This document shows positions 39,659 to 50,086 of a stretch of DNA of 64,000 nucleotides, one piece after another (the stretch's first letter is position 1; the number at the start of each line of letters is the position of its first letter). The notes beneath the pieces are model-generated. The model was not told where the DNA came from and searched no databases. It worked only from the letters and a program-made list of their open reading frames with translations. A program made the translations under genes and the position numbers. The stretch lies in NCBI GenBank assembly GCA_012521995.1, contig JAAYLH010000009.1, positions 54,947 to 118,946 on the forward strand, given 5' to 3'. Origin of the DNA: Bacteroidales bacterium. GTDB lineage: Bacteria > Bacteroidota > Bacteroidia > Bacteroidales > UBA7960.

Positions 39659-41011
39659 TTACCTGGAGAACTCTAGTGCTTGCCCCCTAATGCTTTCGTT
39701 AAAGGTGCCTTTCTCAAAAACGGGTGTCCCATTGACAAAAGTATATATTACTGAAGAATTTAGGATCGTCCCTTCCAGTGGAGACCATCCGCAATGGTAA
39801 AGCACGTTTTCTTCTGTCACCGTTTGTTGGCTATTGGGGTCAACGACAACCAGGTCAGCAGCATAGCCATGGCGGATAAAACCACGGTTTTTTACCTGGA
39901 AGCATATGGCAGGATTGTGGCACATCAATTGAACCATTTGTTCCAGGCTCAATACCTTTTGTCTAACCAATTGGAGCATGACTGGCAGCGAATGCTGAAC
40001 CATAGGAGCTCCTGAGGGGCATTTGAGGTAGGGCTCTTGTTTCTCCGGGAAGGTATGCGGGGCATGGTCAGTAGCCACCACGTCAATAAGTCCGTTCAGT
40101 AAAGCTTCCCTGAGGGCCTTGCGGTCAGCCCGGGTTTTGATGGCTGGGTTCCATTTGATGAGGCTGCCCCGTTCGGAATAATCGGCATCAGTAAACCAGA
40201 GATGGTGCACGCAAACTTCAGCAGTGACCAGTTTATCCTTGAGGGGAATCTTATTGTCGAGCAATTTCATCTCGTCGGCAGTACTCAGGTGGAGCAGGTG
40301 GAGCCGGGTGCCGTACCAATTTGCCAGGTCAACAGCCAGTTCGGAGGACCGCATGCAGGCTTTGCGGCTTCTGATGACGGGGTGCTGGTCCATCGGGATT
40401 TTTTCCCCGAAAGATTCTTTTGCCAAGGCAAGGTTCTCGCTGATGGTGGCTTCGTCTTCGCAATGCACGGCCACTGGCAGGCTGGCGTACCTGAATATCC
40501 CTGAAAGAGTCTTGGGGTTATCCACCAGCATATTGCCTGTTGAGGCACCCATAAAAATCTTGATGCCGCAGACGTGTTGCGGGTCGGTGGCCTTCACCTC
40601 CTCAAGGTTGTCGTTAGTGGTGCCCATGTAAAAGGAGAAGTTGGCCAGGCTGTTTTGCTGACCCAGCAGGAATTTCTCTTCCAGGGCTTTTTGGGTTACC
40701 GTTTGGGGTTGGGTGTTGGGCATTTCCATAAAGCTGGTCACTCCCCCAGCCACGGCTGCTTTTGATTCGCTGTAGATATTCCCTTTGTGGGTAAGCCCGG
40801 GTTCGCGGAAATGTACCTGGTCGTCAATTACCCCGGGCAAAAGCAGGAGCCCCTCCAGATTTATGTGACGATAGTTCTCGCTGATACTCCCCTGTAAACT
40901 ACCTTCAAAGACCTTTTCAATTTTGCCGTCCCTGATCAACAGGCTTCCTTTAAAGGATTTGCCTTCGTTTACAAGGGTGGCATTTTTCAGAAAAAATGCA
41001 TTGCCCGCCAT
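39659..41011 (-). CDS. pyrC: Dihydroorotase
   Basis: LPGVIDDQVHFREPGLTHKGNI; VTSFMEMPNT; IKIFMGASTGNML; VATDHAPHT. Confidence 0.92.
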   Translation of the reverse strand: MAGNAFFLKNATLVNEGKSFKGSLLIRDGKIEKVFEGSLQGSISENYRHINLEGLLLLPGVIDDQVHFREPGLTHKGNIYSESKAAVAGGVTSFMEMPNTQPQTVTQKALEEKFLLGQQNSLANFSFYMGTTNDNLEEVKATDPQHVCGIKIFMGASTGNMLVDNPKTLSGIFRYASLPVAVHCEDEATISENLALAKESFGEKIPMDQHPVIRSRKACMRSSELAVDLANWYGTRLHLLHLSTADEMKLLDNKIPLKDKLVTAEVCVHHLWFTDADYSERGSLIKWNPAIKTRADRKALREALLNGLIDVVATDHAPHTFPEKQEPYLKCPSGAPMVQHSLPVMLQLVRQKVLSLEQMVQLMCHNPAICFQVKNRGFIRHGYAADLVVVDPNSQQTVTEENVLYHCGWSPLEGTILNSSVIYTFVNGTPVFEKGTFNESIRGQALEFSR

Positions 41012-41055
41012 GGTTTTAATGTTTTGGGTCAGAAAAAGTTGAAAAGAAAAACAAA

Positions 41056-41793
41056 TCAGGCTTTACGTTCGTAAGTCCTGAAGAAACTCTGCCAGCGCAG
41101 TTTGATAACGCCCAGAACAGCTTCTTTGAAGATTCCCTTACTCATTTTGGAAACGCCTTCTGAGCGGTCCATGAAAATGATGGAAATCTCTTTGATTTTG
41201 AAACCCATTTTCCAGGCGAGGAATTTCATCTCGATCTGAAAGGCATAGCCAGTGAACTGAATTTTGTTCAGGTTGATTGCCTGGAGCACTTCTCTGCGGT
41301 AACATTTGAAGCCCGCCGTAGTGTCTCGGATTCCCATACCCGTGATAAGGCGAACATAAGCCGATGCATAGTAGGACATCAGCACCCTTCCCATGGGCCA
41401 GTTAACCACATTGACCCCATTGATGTATCTTGAGCCAATGGCCAAGTCATAACCATCCACGGCACAAGCCTCATGAAGACGGAGCAGGTCTTCGGGATTA
41501 TGGGAGAAGTCGGCATCCATTTCGAAGACATATTGGTAATCTCTTTCCAAAGCCCATTTGAACCCGTGGATATAGGCCGTTCCCAGTCCTTGCTTGCCTT
41601 TTCTGACTTCAAGAAACAACCTGTCTTTGAAAGATGGCATCAATTCACTGACGATATCCGCAGTGCCGTCGGGAGAGTTATCGTCAATCACAAGGATATG
41701 GAAATCTTTGGGCAGGCTGAATACCTTCCTGATCATCTTTTCGATGTTCTCTTTCTCCTTGTAAGTCGGTATAATAATCAAGCTTTCGGCCAC
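41056..41793 (-). CDS. Polyprenol monophosphomannose synthase-like glycosyltransferase (GT2)
   Basis: LIIIPTYKEKENIEKMI; LVIDDNSPDGTADIV; EMDADFSHNPEDL. Confidence 0.9.
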   Translation of the reverse strand: MAESLIIIPTYKEKENIEKMIRKVFSLPKDFHILVIDDNSPDGTADIVSELMPSFKDRLFLEVRKGKQGLGTAYIHGFKWALERDYQYVFEMDADFSHNPEDLLRLHEACAVDGYDLAIGSRYINGVNVVNWPMGRVLMSYYASAYVRLITGMGIRDTTAGFKCYRREVLQAINLNKIQFTGYAFQIEMKFLAWKMGFKIKEISIIFMDRSEGVSKMSKGIFKEAVLGVIKLRWQSFFRTYERKA

Positions 41794-41976
41794 GGTCTCA
41801 TTCAGGTTTTGGGCTCCGGAGTATTGGATCCTGGAAAAGATAACTTTTTATGGATGCTGTAATTTCCCTTTTCTTTAGAAAAGTCAAAATTAGTGTTTTG
41901 AACCGAATAATTAAAAAAAAATGCATTTTAAAGGTTTTGAAGGGTTTTCCTGCAACAGAATAGCTAATTTTGAATC

Positions 41977-43113
41977 ATGAAGCGTACGCTGATATATTTT
42001 GATAATGCGGCTACTACGCCGGTCTTTCCTGAAGTGGCCGAGTTAATGTTTCAACTGGTATCGGGCAATTATGGCAATCCCTCCAGTATACATGAAATTG
42101 GGCGCAGGGCAAAGGTTGAATTGGAGGCTGCCCGCAGACAAATTGCACGGTTGCTGCATGTGCAGCCAGGAGAAATTTATTTTACATCAGGTGGTACAGA
42201 GGCAAACAACGCCCTTCTCTGGGGCTGCTGCAAAAGCCTGAAGCGAAAGCGGTTTATCACCACCAAGCTTGAGCATCCCTCGGTGATACAAACCCTTGAA
42301 TCATTAAGGGAGTTTATGGGATGTTCGATAGAATTTGTACTTGTGAACGAACAGGGAGCTCCCGACCTTGATCATCTTGAAAGCTTGCTTTTTGATGGAG
42401 CTCCTGCAGTGGTTTCGCTTATGCATGCCAACAATGAAATTGGCAACCTTTTGCCTGTAGAAAAGGTTGGTGAATTGTGTAAAAAGTATGGAGCTTTATT
42501 TCATAGCGATACGGTACAGACTATTGGCAAAATGGCCATAGATATTGATCGTTCACCCTTCGATTTTGCCGTGGTCAGCGCACATAAATTTCACGGGCCC
42601 AAAGGTGCAGGGGCCATGTTTGTCAGGTCTGGTAAGGGTATAGGCCCATTTGTCAGTGGTGGGTCACAAGAGCGTAACATGAGGGCTGGCACCGAAAACC
42701 TTGCAGGAATCGTGGGTATGGCTAAAGCTCTTGAATTAAGTTATGTGGATATGGATATTACCGAGGGAAGAATTAAAAAGATCAGGGACTTCCTTTTAGA
42801 GGCTTTGCCAGCAGAGATCCCTGGCCTTCGCTTCAACGGGAACCCTATGGGGCAAGCCATTTATACCATCCTGAACGTTTCTTTGCCAGCGGGAATGGAC
42901 GCTGATATGTTGCTCCCCCGCCTTGACCTCGCGGGAGTCTGTGTCTCTACAGGCAGCGCTTGTTCTTCAGGAAGCAATAAACCCTCGCATGTATTATCTG
43001 CCCTTGGGATTGATCAGAAGACACCCAACCTGCGGCTGTCTTTCAGCAGGAATAATACACTGGAAGAAGCCGAGCGACTTGTTGAGGTGCTCAAGGAAAT
43101 GTATAAAAAATAA
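41977..43113 (+). CDS. Cysteine desulfurase (NifS/IscS-like)
   Basis: YFDNAATTPV; SAHKFHGPKGAGAMFVR; CVSTGSACSSGSNKPSHVL. Confidence 0.93.
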   Translation: MKRTLIYFDNAATTPVFPEVAELMFQLVSGNYGNPSSIHEIGRRAKVELEAARRQIARLLHVQPGEIYFTSGGTEANNALLWGCCKSLKRKRFITTKLEHPSVIQTLESLREFMGCSIEFVLVNEQGAPDLDHLESLLFDGAPAVVSLMHANNEIGNLLPVEKVGELCKKYGALFHSDTVQTIGKMAIDIDRSPFDFAVVSAHKFHGPKGAGAMFVRSGKGIGPFVSGGSQERNMRAGTENLAGIVGMAKALELSYVDMDITEGRIKKIRDFLLEALPAEIPGLRFNGNPMGQAIYTILNVSLPAGMDADMLLPRLDLAGVCVSTGSACSSGSNKPSHVLSALGIDQKTPNLRLSFSRNNTLEEAERLVEVLKEMYKK

Positions 43114-43137
43114 GGAGGCACTGCCCCCTTATTTTTT
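43105..43137. terminator. Bidirectional terminator between convergent genes
   Basis: AAAAAATAAGGAGGC-act-GCCCCCTTATTTTTT (one mismatch). Confidence 0.8.
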
Positions 43138-44773
43138 AGTTTCCTTCAGCAAGGCTAACCTTGCTGACTTCCCAAGTTGCACCTGCAGAAGCGGAACTGA
43201 TGTATTTAAGTGCGATGCGGACGGTTTGCCCATCGTAGGCAGACAGGTCAATGTTCCCGCTGTCCTGGAATGTCCAGGTGTTTCCCGGAGGCCTGCTGAA
43301 GCCGCTCAGTTCGGTCCATGTGCCACTTTGAGTGGGGTCGCCGCCTGTATAATCGCTGGAAACAAACACCTTCAAATCATCATAACTGGTGATGTAGTTG
43401 ATGGCTTCTCTAATTTGAAGCTGAACGTTGTTTTTTCCTGAGAGGTCAATAGCGGGCGATACCAGCCAGTCCTCATTGACATGGTTGGTGTTGTTGGCAA
43501 AGCCGCTCATCACGGCACAACCCCCGTCGTAAGTTTCATGGCCCCATTCCTGGGCGCCGGAGATGTTGAATGGGGTAAAAGTACCTAATCCTGAAGAAAA
43601 GCTTTCTTCAAAGAAACTAACCACGGGTACTATACCTTCCCCATCCAGCCAGTATCCCGATAGGGTTTTAATACCAGCCTGGCTAAAATAGCTTTCCAGG
43701 TTCCCCAGTACCTTCACCAGTTTTCCTTTATTATCGGGGTTGGCGTTGAGGTTGAGGGCTTCCCGGATGGGGCCTATGGGCAACTGGACGATCAGGCAGT
43801 TGTTGAGGTTGGTTTCATCGGGGCTGTCGGAAAGGATCAGGTTGGAGTTGGTCCGCCAGGGGCCATCAAAGTTTGGTGCAAAAGGGTCCTCGTCGGTTTC
43901 CATAACTCCAATGATATAGCCTTCCACCCATTTGTTCACCCCTGAATTAAAGGTGATGCCGTAGGCCACGTTATAGGGGTCGTCAAAAGTCCCGGAACCC
44001 TGCGGATTTCCGCCTGTTTGGCAACGCTCCCCTTCCATGACCACCTCTTCGACCTCACGGATCAGCAATTGCCAGGTAGTGCCAAATACTGACACGATGG
44101 CTGTCAGGCTGCCATTGCCCTGGGCTACCTGGGTCCCTGCAAAAGTGGCAAAACCACTGGTGCGAACAATAATCTTGTTTCCATCGCAATCTTCAAGGTC
44201 CCGATTTTCGGTTATTTGATCAAGGGCATTGGCATAGGTTTTGTTTAACTCACCAGGAGCAAACTGCACGTTTTCAAGTTTTATCAATTGCCCCTGCAAG
44301 CCCCCAGTAATGATCTCGGGGATTGTAACCAACTTCGGCTCAACCACAAGGCCACGGTCCTGGGTGATTAGGTTTTTGCCATAATCCACCGAATCCACCT
44401 GAAGCATATTGTTGTATGAACTAAGGATTGTTCCTTTAAGCGAAAGCCTAACCGAATCACCTACTGCAAGGTTTACCCCTGTGTCCAGCCTGATGTTGAT
44501 GGCACCAGTGTGATCCTGGATATAATGGCTTCGGTAAAAATTCCCCGAGTGCTCATCGGTAGTGATGACGCCAAAGACATTGTAATCCTCTTGAAAACTA
44601 ACAGGCACCCCAGTAAAAAGGGATCGTAGTTCCTGAATGGTGAGGATCTTATTCTGGTCGATTTCATTCAATGGGGGTTGATCAAAATCATCTTTCTGGC
44701 ATCCAGCAAAGGCAAGGATTACAAGTATCAAAAGTGCTGAGAAACGGAAAATATTCAAATGGAATTTCATCAT
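43136..44773 (-). CDS. DUF5689 lipoprotein with DUF6359-like and choice-of-anchor-J-like domains
   Basis: Lipobox FAGC; ILTIQELRSLFTGVPVSFQEDYNVFGVITTDEHSGNFYRSHYIQDHTGAINIRLD; EEWGHETYDGGCAVMSGFANN-like C-terminus (QEWGHETYDGGCAVMSGFANN). Confidence 0.82.
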   Translation of the reverse strand: MMKFHLNIFRFSALLILVILAFAGCQKDDFDQPPLNEIDQNKILTIQELRSLFTGVPVSFQEDYNVFGVITTDEHSGNFYRSHYIQDHTGAINIRLDTGVNLAVGDSVRLSLKGTILSSYNNMLQVDSVDYGKNLITQDRGLVVEPKLVTIPEIITGGLQGQLIKLENVQFAPGELNKTYANALDQITENRDLEDCDGNKIIVRTSGFATFAGTQVAQGNGSLTAIVSVFGTTWQLLIREVEEVVMEGERCQTGGNPQGSGTFDDPYNVAYGITFNSGVNKWVEGYIIGVMETDEDPFAPNFDGPWRTNSNLILSDSPDETNLNNCLIVQLPIGPIREALNLNANPDNKGKLVKVLGNLESYFSQAGIKTLSGYWLDGEGIVPVVSFFEESFSSGLGTFTPFNISGAQEWGHETYDGGCAVMSGFANNTNHVNEDWLVSPAIDLSGKNNVQLQIREAINYITSYDDLKVFVSSDYTGGDPTQSGTWTELSGFSRPPGNTWTFQDSGNIDLSAYDGQTVRIALKYISSASAGATWEVSKVSLAEGN

Positions 44774-44781
44774 TTTGTTTT

Positions 44782-46152
44782 TTACTTGCTTGAAATATCA
44801 TTCAGGTTCCTGATAAGAAACTGGGGCGAATTGTATTCAGAAACGATACCTGTAAGGGTTACAGTTCCTGAAGGCACGGGTGTGCCAGCAAAGCTTGCCC
44901 AGCTGTAGGTGTAAAGGAGCATCTGGCCTGTGCCATCCGAAATGTTCAGGTTACCCGTAAAGGTGGTGCCTCCTGTTATGGTAACATTGGGAATGGTTAC
45001 CAGGGTTGATTCATACATTTCCAGCATGGAGTTGATGTTTCCAATGGTGGTCTGAACAGGCTGCGGCATAGTCCCGGGGCCCAGGTCATAGGCATTGCCC
45101 AGTGGGATGTTTTCGATTTGAAGCAGTCCGTTGAATTCATTCATGGCCATATTGGAAACAATAACCCTGATTTTGGCGCCCATTGGGAATTCATGGAAAT
45201 CAGAGAACCTCAGGGCAATCCCGGCACCTGACTCATCCTGCAGGAAAAGATTTTGACCCGGGTGGTTGTCGTTTTCAAAGTCAGAAATCACCACTCCTTC
45301 AATTCGGGTATTGGGCGGGATGTTGCTAACCCCTTCACTGTAATTCTGACGAAGGTTTGCAAGGCTGATCAGGTTGAGGTCTTCGCCCGGGATGGGGCAT
45401 CGATCGCCGTTGAGCTCCACTTCATTGAGCCTGCGGATGTAAAGCTGAATATCGGAACCAAAGGTGGCTGCTATGGCAACCAGAGGGCCGCTCCCTTCGG
45501 GAATGGGCTTGTCGGCAAAACCTGCGTATCCGCTTGTGCGCACAATGATTCTGTTGCCTGAGCAGTCCTCCAGTATGCGGTTCTCCGTTACAAGGTTTTC
45601 CTTGTCGGCAAAAGTCTTGCCCAGTTCGGCCAGGGCAAACTGGACCTCCTCAAGTCTTACCAGCCTTGACTGGTAGTTGCCTGAAAGGACATCCGTAATG
45701 CTGAGTGTGGTTGGGGGAAAGTCCTTTTGGGTGGCCAGTTTGATGATGTTGTGGTCAACGTTCACATTGTCAAGCTGAAGCATGCGCTGATAAGAACTGA
45801 GGATGGTCCCCTTCAGGAAAATTCTGACGGAGTCTCCTTCGTAGATTCCGCCTGGTGCCTGTAAACGAAGGTTTAGAGCTCCTGTCTCATCTTCCACATA
45901 TGCACTGCGGTAAATGTTGCCCGACTTATCGTCCATAGTGACGGTTGCATATACTGAAAAATCCTGGTCGAATTCGATGGCCTCGCCCTGGAACATGCTC
46001 CGTAGCTCAGCTATCGTAAGGACTGTGCCCACGGGGACATTGACCTGGTCAGGGTCATCGAAATCATTCTTGACGCAGGAACTGAAAGCCAGTGTCCCTG
46101 CAATCAGGATGAGTACTGAGAATATTTTTCTGGATGTTATCATGAGTCTCAT
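44782..46152 (-). CDS. DUF5689 lipoprotein
   Basis: Lipobox FSSC; VLTIAELRSMFQGEAIEFDQDFSVYATVTMDDKSGNIYRSAYVEDETGALNLRLQ; C-terminal second OB-like unit. Confidence 0.82.
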   Translation of the reverse strand: MRLMITSRKIFSVLILIAGTLAFSSCVKNDFDDPDQVNVPVGTVLTIAELRSMFQGEAIEFDQDFSVYATVTMDDKSGNIYRSAYVEDETGALNLRLQAPGGIYEGDSVRIFLKGTILSSYQRMLQLDNVNVDHNIIKLATQKDFPPTTLSITDVLSGNYQSRLVRLEEVQFALAELGKTFADKENLVTENRILEDCSGNRIIVRTSGYAGFADKPIPEGSGPLVAIAATFGSDIQLYIRRLNEVELNGDRCPIPGEDLNLISLANLRQNYSEGVSNIPPNTRIEGVVISDFENDNHPGQNLFLQDESGAGIALRFSDFHEFPMGAKIRVIVSNMAMNEFNGLLQIENIPLGNAYDLGPGTMPQPVQTTIGNINSMLEMYESTLVTIPNVTITGGTTFTGNLNISDGTGQMLLYTYSWASFAGTPVPSGTVTLTGIVSEYNSPQFLIRNLNDISSK

Positions 46153-46167
46153 TATTTTTTCTGAAAA

Positions 46168-48741
46168 TCAGATGCGGTAAGCAATGTTAAGGAAATAGGT
46201 GCGGCCATAAAGGTAGAAATACTTGGAGGCGAACTTGCCGGGATCCTGTGAGTCATACCTTAGCTGTTCAAAGCCCCCGATCCTGAAGTCGGTAACATCG
46301 AGCAAATTGCTTACACTCAGGTTGATGGTAATATAATGTCTTTTCTTGGTTCGGTATGAGTAACCTGCAAAAACGTCAAGGGTGTAATTGTTGTCCATTT
46401 TTTCCTGATCAAGGATCTGATTCCATTGGGGATCAGTATTTACCAGGTTGGCAACAGCATCTGAAGTGCGGCGGTCGGGGTTGATGTCAATATATATGTC
46501 ATCAAAATAATTCATGTTCACCCCAATAAACCAAAACCTTGGGTCATTGTAACGAAATCCGACGGAGCCTGCAGTATGAGTCATTCCACCGATTTTATAG
46601 TTTTGCAGGTACACCTGTCGCTGATCAGCAAGCACTTCCTTGTCGTTGTCGCGGGCAATGGTAACATTTGGACGTGAGTTGTAGATGTAGTCGCCTGTTC
46701 CCGCCACTACATATCCTGAAAGGGTGCTGGTGATGTTGACGTCCATCCCAAATTCAAGGCCCATATGGCGCGTATCAACCCCTGTCATAATGTAGTTGAC
46801 AAACGAACGGAATTCCTCGTGGTAAAAGCTTCTTGACCAGGTCTGGTCACGGAATTCAGTATAGAATGCAGTCAGCCTTGTTTTTACTTTTGGGGTACGA
46901 ATGAGGTAGTTGATGTCGCCCGAGAAAATGGTCTCATTGGTTAACCCATCAATAATGTCGTCTCTAACCCTGGAAGAAATATAGGCGTCGCGGAAAAAGG
47001 GAGCGCGGGTGAAGAACATTCCGTTAGCTGTCACGTAGTGACGGCCTGTGATTTTATAGGTTGTACCCCCTTTAAGGCCAAAATTGGTGAAGTTATGTTT
47101 TTCACCATCCCCGTATGAGTTTTCGGGGAAGCGGCCGTTTTGCATATGCCCTGTACGCCAGAAAGTGGTTTGGGATACTGAGGCTGCCACATAAAAGTCC
47201 CAACGGGGTAATACCCAGTCGCTTTGTGCAAAAGCCTGGTATTCGTTGATGTTTCCCGTGAAATCATAACCAAACACATCACCCTCCTGAACCACTCTGT
47301 TGGGGTTCATCAGGTCGTTTTGCGACATATTGGGGTCGTCAAAATCTCTTTCTGCAAACTGGTCAATGTCGTACCAGAACTCACCTCCCAGCAGGTCGTC
47401 AATAACTTTGAACTGGTGGGTCTTGGCAAGCGAAACGTTCACTCCCCCGCTTAGGTGATGCGTTGGGTTGATCTGATGCGTTATGTTTGAGTTAAAGATG
47501 AATTGATTGCGGTCATTACGTCTCTCCTCAATAATATACTTCGACCGTAAACCTGTCTGGTCCTGCCCGCTGCCATTGATGTTTTCAACGCTGTAGAGGT
47601 TACCGTAGTTGGCATTGTAAAGCCAGTCCCAGTTTATTTGTCTGAAATTGGGGTCATTTTGCCAGAGGTCGTTCAGCAGGTTTTGGGTAACTGGGTCGTT
47701 GTTATAATAGCTGGGCATCCAGCGATAGTAGTCGGGGCGTGGGTCGCCAGCAAGGTTGTACCCGGGGTAATCGTACGAGGCGTGGCTGTCATACCAGTTC
47801 AGGGCAGTAGATCCGCCCCTGCCAAAGGTATATGCTGCGCTGGTTGTGACCTTGGTGTTTTCTGTCGGATCCCAGTAATGGGAGAGGATAGCCCAGGGGG
47901 TATGGTAATGGTTGACCCTGGCGTTGCGCACTTTCCCGTCCTGATAGCCCCAGTTTGGGTTGTAAAAGTTGTCGCCGCTCAGGTCATAGGCTTCCTGGGT
48001 GGACACTCCGGGGCGTCCTGTTTTGGACGGCGATCCGAAAAAGATGACTCCAAGACTGTGCTGGTTGTTGATTTTGCGCTCACCGGATAAGAAATAGGCC
48101 CAGGCATCATAAAACGTACCTGTAACATAACCTTCGGTGGCTGACCTCCGCGATCCGCTCAGGGTCCAGGCCCAGCCGTTTTCTTTCAGACCTGTGCTGT
48201 AAGTAAACATGCCACGGTGGGCATAGCTGCGGTTTGAATTGGAGTAAGTCGTACGAATGTTGGGGCTGTATTGTGAGGCACGGGTGACAATGTTTGTCGC
48301 TCCCCCCAAGCCCCCAAAGGTATTGCGCGAATACCCCAGGTTGTTATGCCCTTCGGTATTGCGGGTGGCATCGTTCAAACCTCCCCAGTTGGAATAAAAT
48401 GCACGTCCGGTCTCCGGATCGTTTACAGAGATGCCGTTGATCATTACGGTAGTGTTCTCCGAATCGTAGCCCCTGACTCTGAATCTCGCAGAGCCAAAAT
48501 TATACCCTGCCGTATTCATAAAAACATCACGTGAACCCTGCAAAAGGCTGCTGATATCGTGCGAATCTGCATCCCCTTCAATATCGGCAGTGGACAAAGT
48601 GATGACCGGAACGTCAGGTGGCGGCACCTGTTGCGTAACCGTGGTGTCGGCCTGGGCATTCTCAGTGACAGGCTCTTGCGCTGCCGCCCTTCCCGGGCCA
48701 AAAAACAGCGGAATGGTCAACAATAGAAAAAACTTCCTCAT
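46168..48741 (-). CDS. TonB-dependent receptor
   Basis: Signal peptide; plug RFRVRGYDSENTTVMINGISVNDPETG; LGGATNIVTR; long C-terminal barrel. Confidence 0.9.
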   Translation of the reverse strand: MRKFFLLLTIPLFFGPGRAAAQEPVTENAQADTTVTQQVPPPDVPVITLSTADIEGDADSHDISSLLQGSRDVFMNTAGYNFGSARFRVRGYDSENTTVMINGISVNDPETGRAFYSNWGGLNDATRNTEGHNNLGYSRNTFGGLGGATNIVTRASQYSPNIRTTYSNSNRSYAHRGMFTYSTGLKENGWAWTLSGSRRSATEGYVTGTFYDAWAYFLSGERKINNQHSLGVIFFGSPSKTGRPGVSTQEAYDLSGDNFYNPNWGYQDGKVRNARVNHYHTPWAILSHYWDPTENTKVTTSAAYTFGRGGSTALNWYDSHASYDYPGYNLAGDPRPDYYRWMPSYYNNDPVTQNLLNDLWQNDPNFRQINWDWLYNANYGNLYSVENINGSGQDQTGLRSKYIIEERRNDRNQFIFNSNITHQINPTHHLSGGVNVSLAKTHQFKVIDDLLGGEFWYDIDQFAERDFDDPNMSQNDLMNPNRVVQEGDVFGYDFTGNINEYQAFAQSDWVLPRWDFYVAASVSQTTFWRTGHMQNGRFPENSYGDGEKHNFTNFGLKGGTTYKITGRHYVTANGMFFTRAPFFRDAYISSRVRDDIIDGLTNETIFSGDINYLIRTPKVKTRLTAFYTEFRDQTWSRSFYHEEFRSFVNYIMTGVDTRHMGLEFGMDVNITSTLSGYVVAGTGDYIYNSRPNVTIARDNDKEVLADQRQVYLQNYKIGGMTHTAGSVGFRYNDPRFWFIGVNMNYFDDIYIDINPDRRTSDAVANLVNTDPQWNQILDQEKMDNNYTLDVFAGYSYRTKKRHYITINLSVSNLLDVTDFRIGGFEQLRYDSQDPGKFASKYFYLYGRTYFLNIAYRI

Positions 48742-48996
48742 ACGTTGTGTGGATTGATAAACCAGAATTCTTGCGGCTAATGGTTGGATTATCCCTTTTT
48801 TGGCTATATTCCGAAGCTCCTCTGGCTCAATTGTTGGATTTTAAATCTGATATTCTTAAAATGATTATTTTTGGAAGTCCAAAATTAACCTTTTCCATTG
48901 GATTTACCTTGGTGATGAAGGTAAAATTGATGAAATAAATAATTATGGTTTTTGGAAAACATCTTTTTATGTTTTTTTTTAGCTCTTAAATAAATA

Positions 48997-50082
48997 ATGT
49001 TCATGAACCATTTAAGGATCAAACCAAGTAGTCCAATTTTAATTTTTGCCTTTTGTGTCGCCCTGCTGGGGTTTTTTCAGAAGTCATTTGCCCAGCAAGC
49101 CGGTGAAAAGAAGGAGTTTATCAATGCAGTGATTTCGTTCTATAACCTTGAGAACCTTTTTGATACCATCAATACTCCCGGGGTAAACGATTTTGAGTTT
49201 ACCCCTGAGGGGCCCAACCGATGGAATGCTGCCAAGTATTTTCATAAGCTGGAAAATATGGCCTCCGCAATTGAAAAGATTGGGCAGGAGTTAAACCCGG
49301 ATGGTCCTGCTGTGCTGGGGGTCTCGGAAATTGAAAACCGGCAGGTGCTTGTTGACCTGGCAGACCGCGAAAGCATCAGGGACCGCAATTACCAGGTAGT
49401 ACATTATGATGGCCCTGATCTCCGTGGGGTGGATGTGGCATTCCTTTACCAGCCTAAGTATTTTAAATATATCAGCAGCAAACCTTATCGTACTTTGGTC
49501 CCCGGCAGGGATGACTTTCTTACCCGTTATCAGTTGTTGATGACTGGTGAACTCCTGGGCGAGCGTATCCATTTCATCGTTGCCCACTGGCCCAGCCGCA
49601 GTGGAGGAGAAAAGGCCAGCAGGCCCCTGCGTATTGCCGCCGCAAATACTGCCAGGGGGATTATTGACTCAATTCAGGCCGCAGAACCCGGAGCAAGGAT
49701 AATGATGATGGGCGACCTCAATGATGATCCCACTGATCGAAGCGTCAGAAGGCATCTCAATGCAAATGGCAATATCAATAAATTGAAGGACGATCAACTC
49801 TTTAACCCTTTCTTCGACCTGTTCCGCAGGGGTATTGGCTCCCTGGCCTACCGCGACTCCTGGAACCTGTTCGATCAGATCCTTCTGACGCCTTCCCTTG
49901 TGGGAAACGATTACTCAAGATTCCAGTACTTTCGCGCGGAGGTATTTAACCCTCCCTTCCTGCGTCAGCCTTCCGGCAGATTCCAGGGCTACCCCTTCCG
50001 AACTTTTGGCAGCGGGGTTTTCCTTGGGGGATACAGCGACCACTTTCCGACTATCATTTATTTGATCAGAGAAAAGAAATAA
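48997..50082 (+). CDS. Secreted endonuclease/exonuclease/phosphatase family protein
   Basis: Signal peptide; FYNLENLFDT, GVSEIEN, VAHWPSRSGG, MMMGDLNDDPTDRS, GGYSDHFPTI. Confidence 0.9.
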   Translation: MFMNHLRIKPSSPILIFAFCVALLGFFQKSFAQQAGEKKEFINAVISFYNLENLFDTINTPGVNDFEFTPEGPNRWNAAKYFHKLENMASAIEKIGQELNPDGPAVLGVSEIENRQVLVDLADRESIRDRNYQVVHYDGPDLRGVDVAFLYQPKYFKYISSKPYRTLVPGRDDFLTRYQLLMTGELLGERIHFIVAHWPSRSGGEKASRPLRIAAANTARGIIDSIQAAEPGARIMMMGDLNDDPTDRSVRRHLNANGNINKLKDDQLFNPFFDLFRRGIGSLAYRDSWNLFDQILLTPSLVGNDYSRFQYFRAEVFNPPFLRQPSGRFQGYPFRTFGSGVFLGGYSDHFPTIIYLIREKK

Positions 50083-50086
50083 CGCC

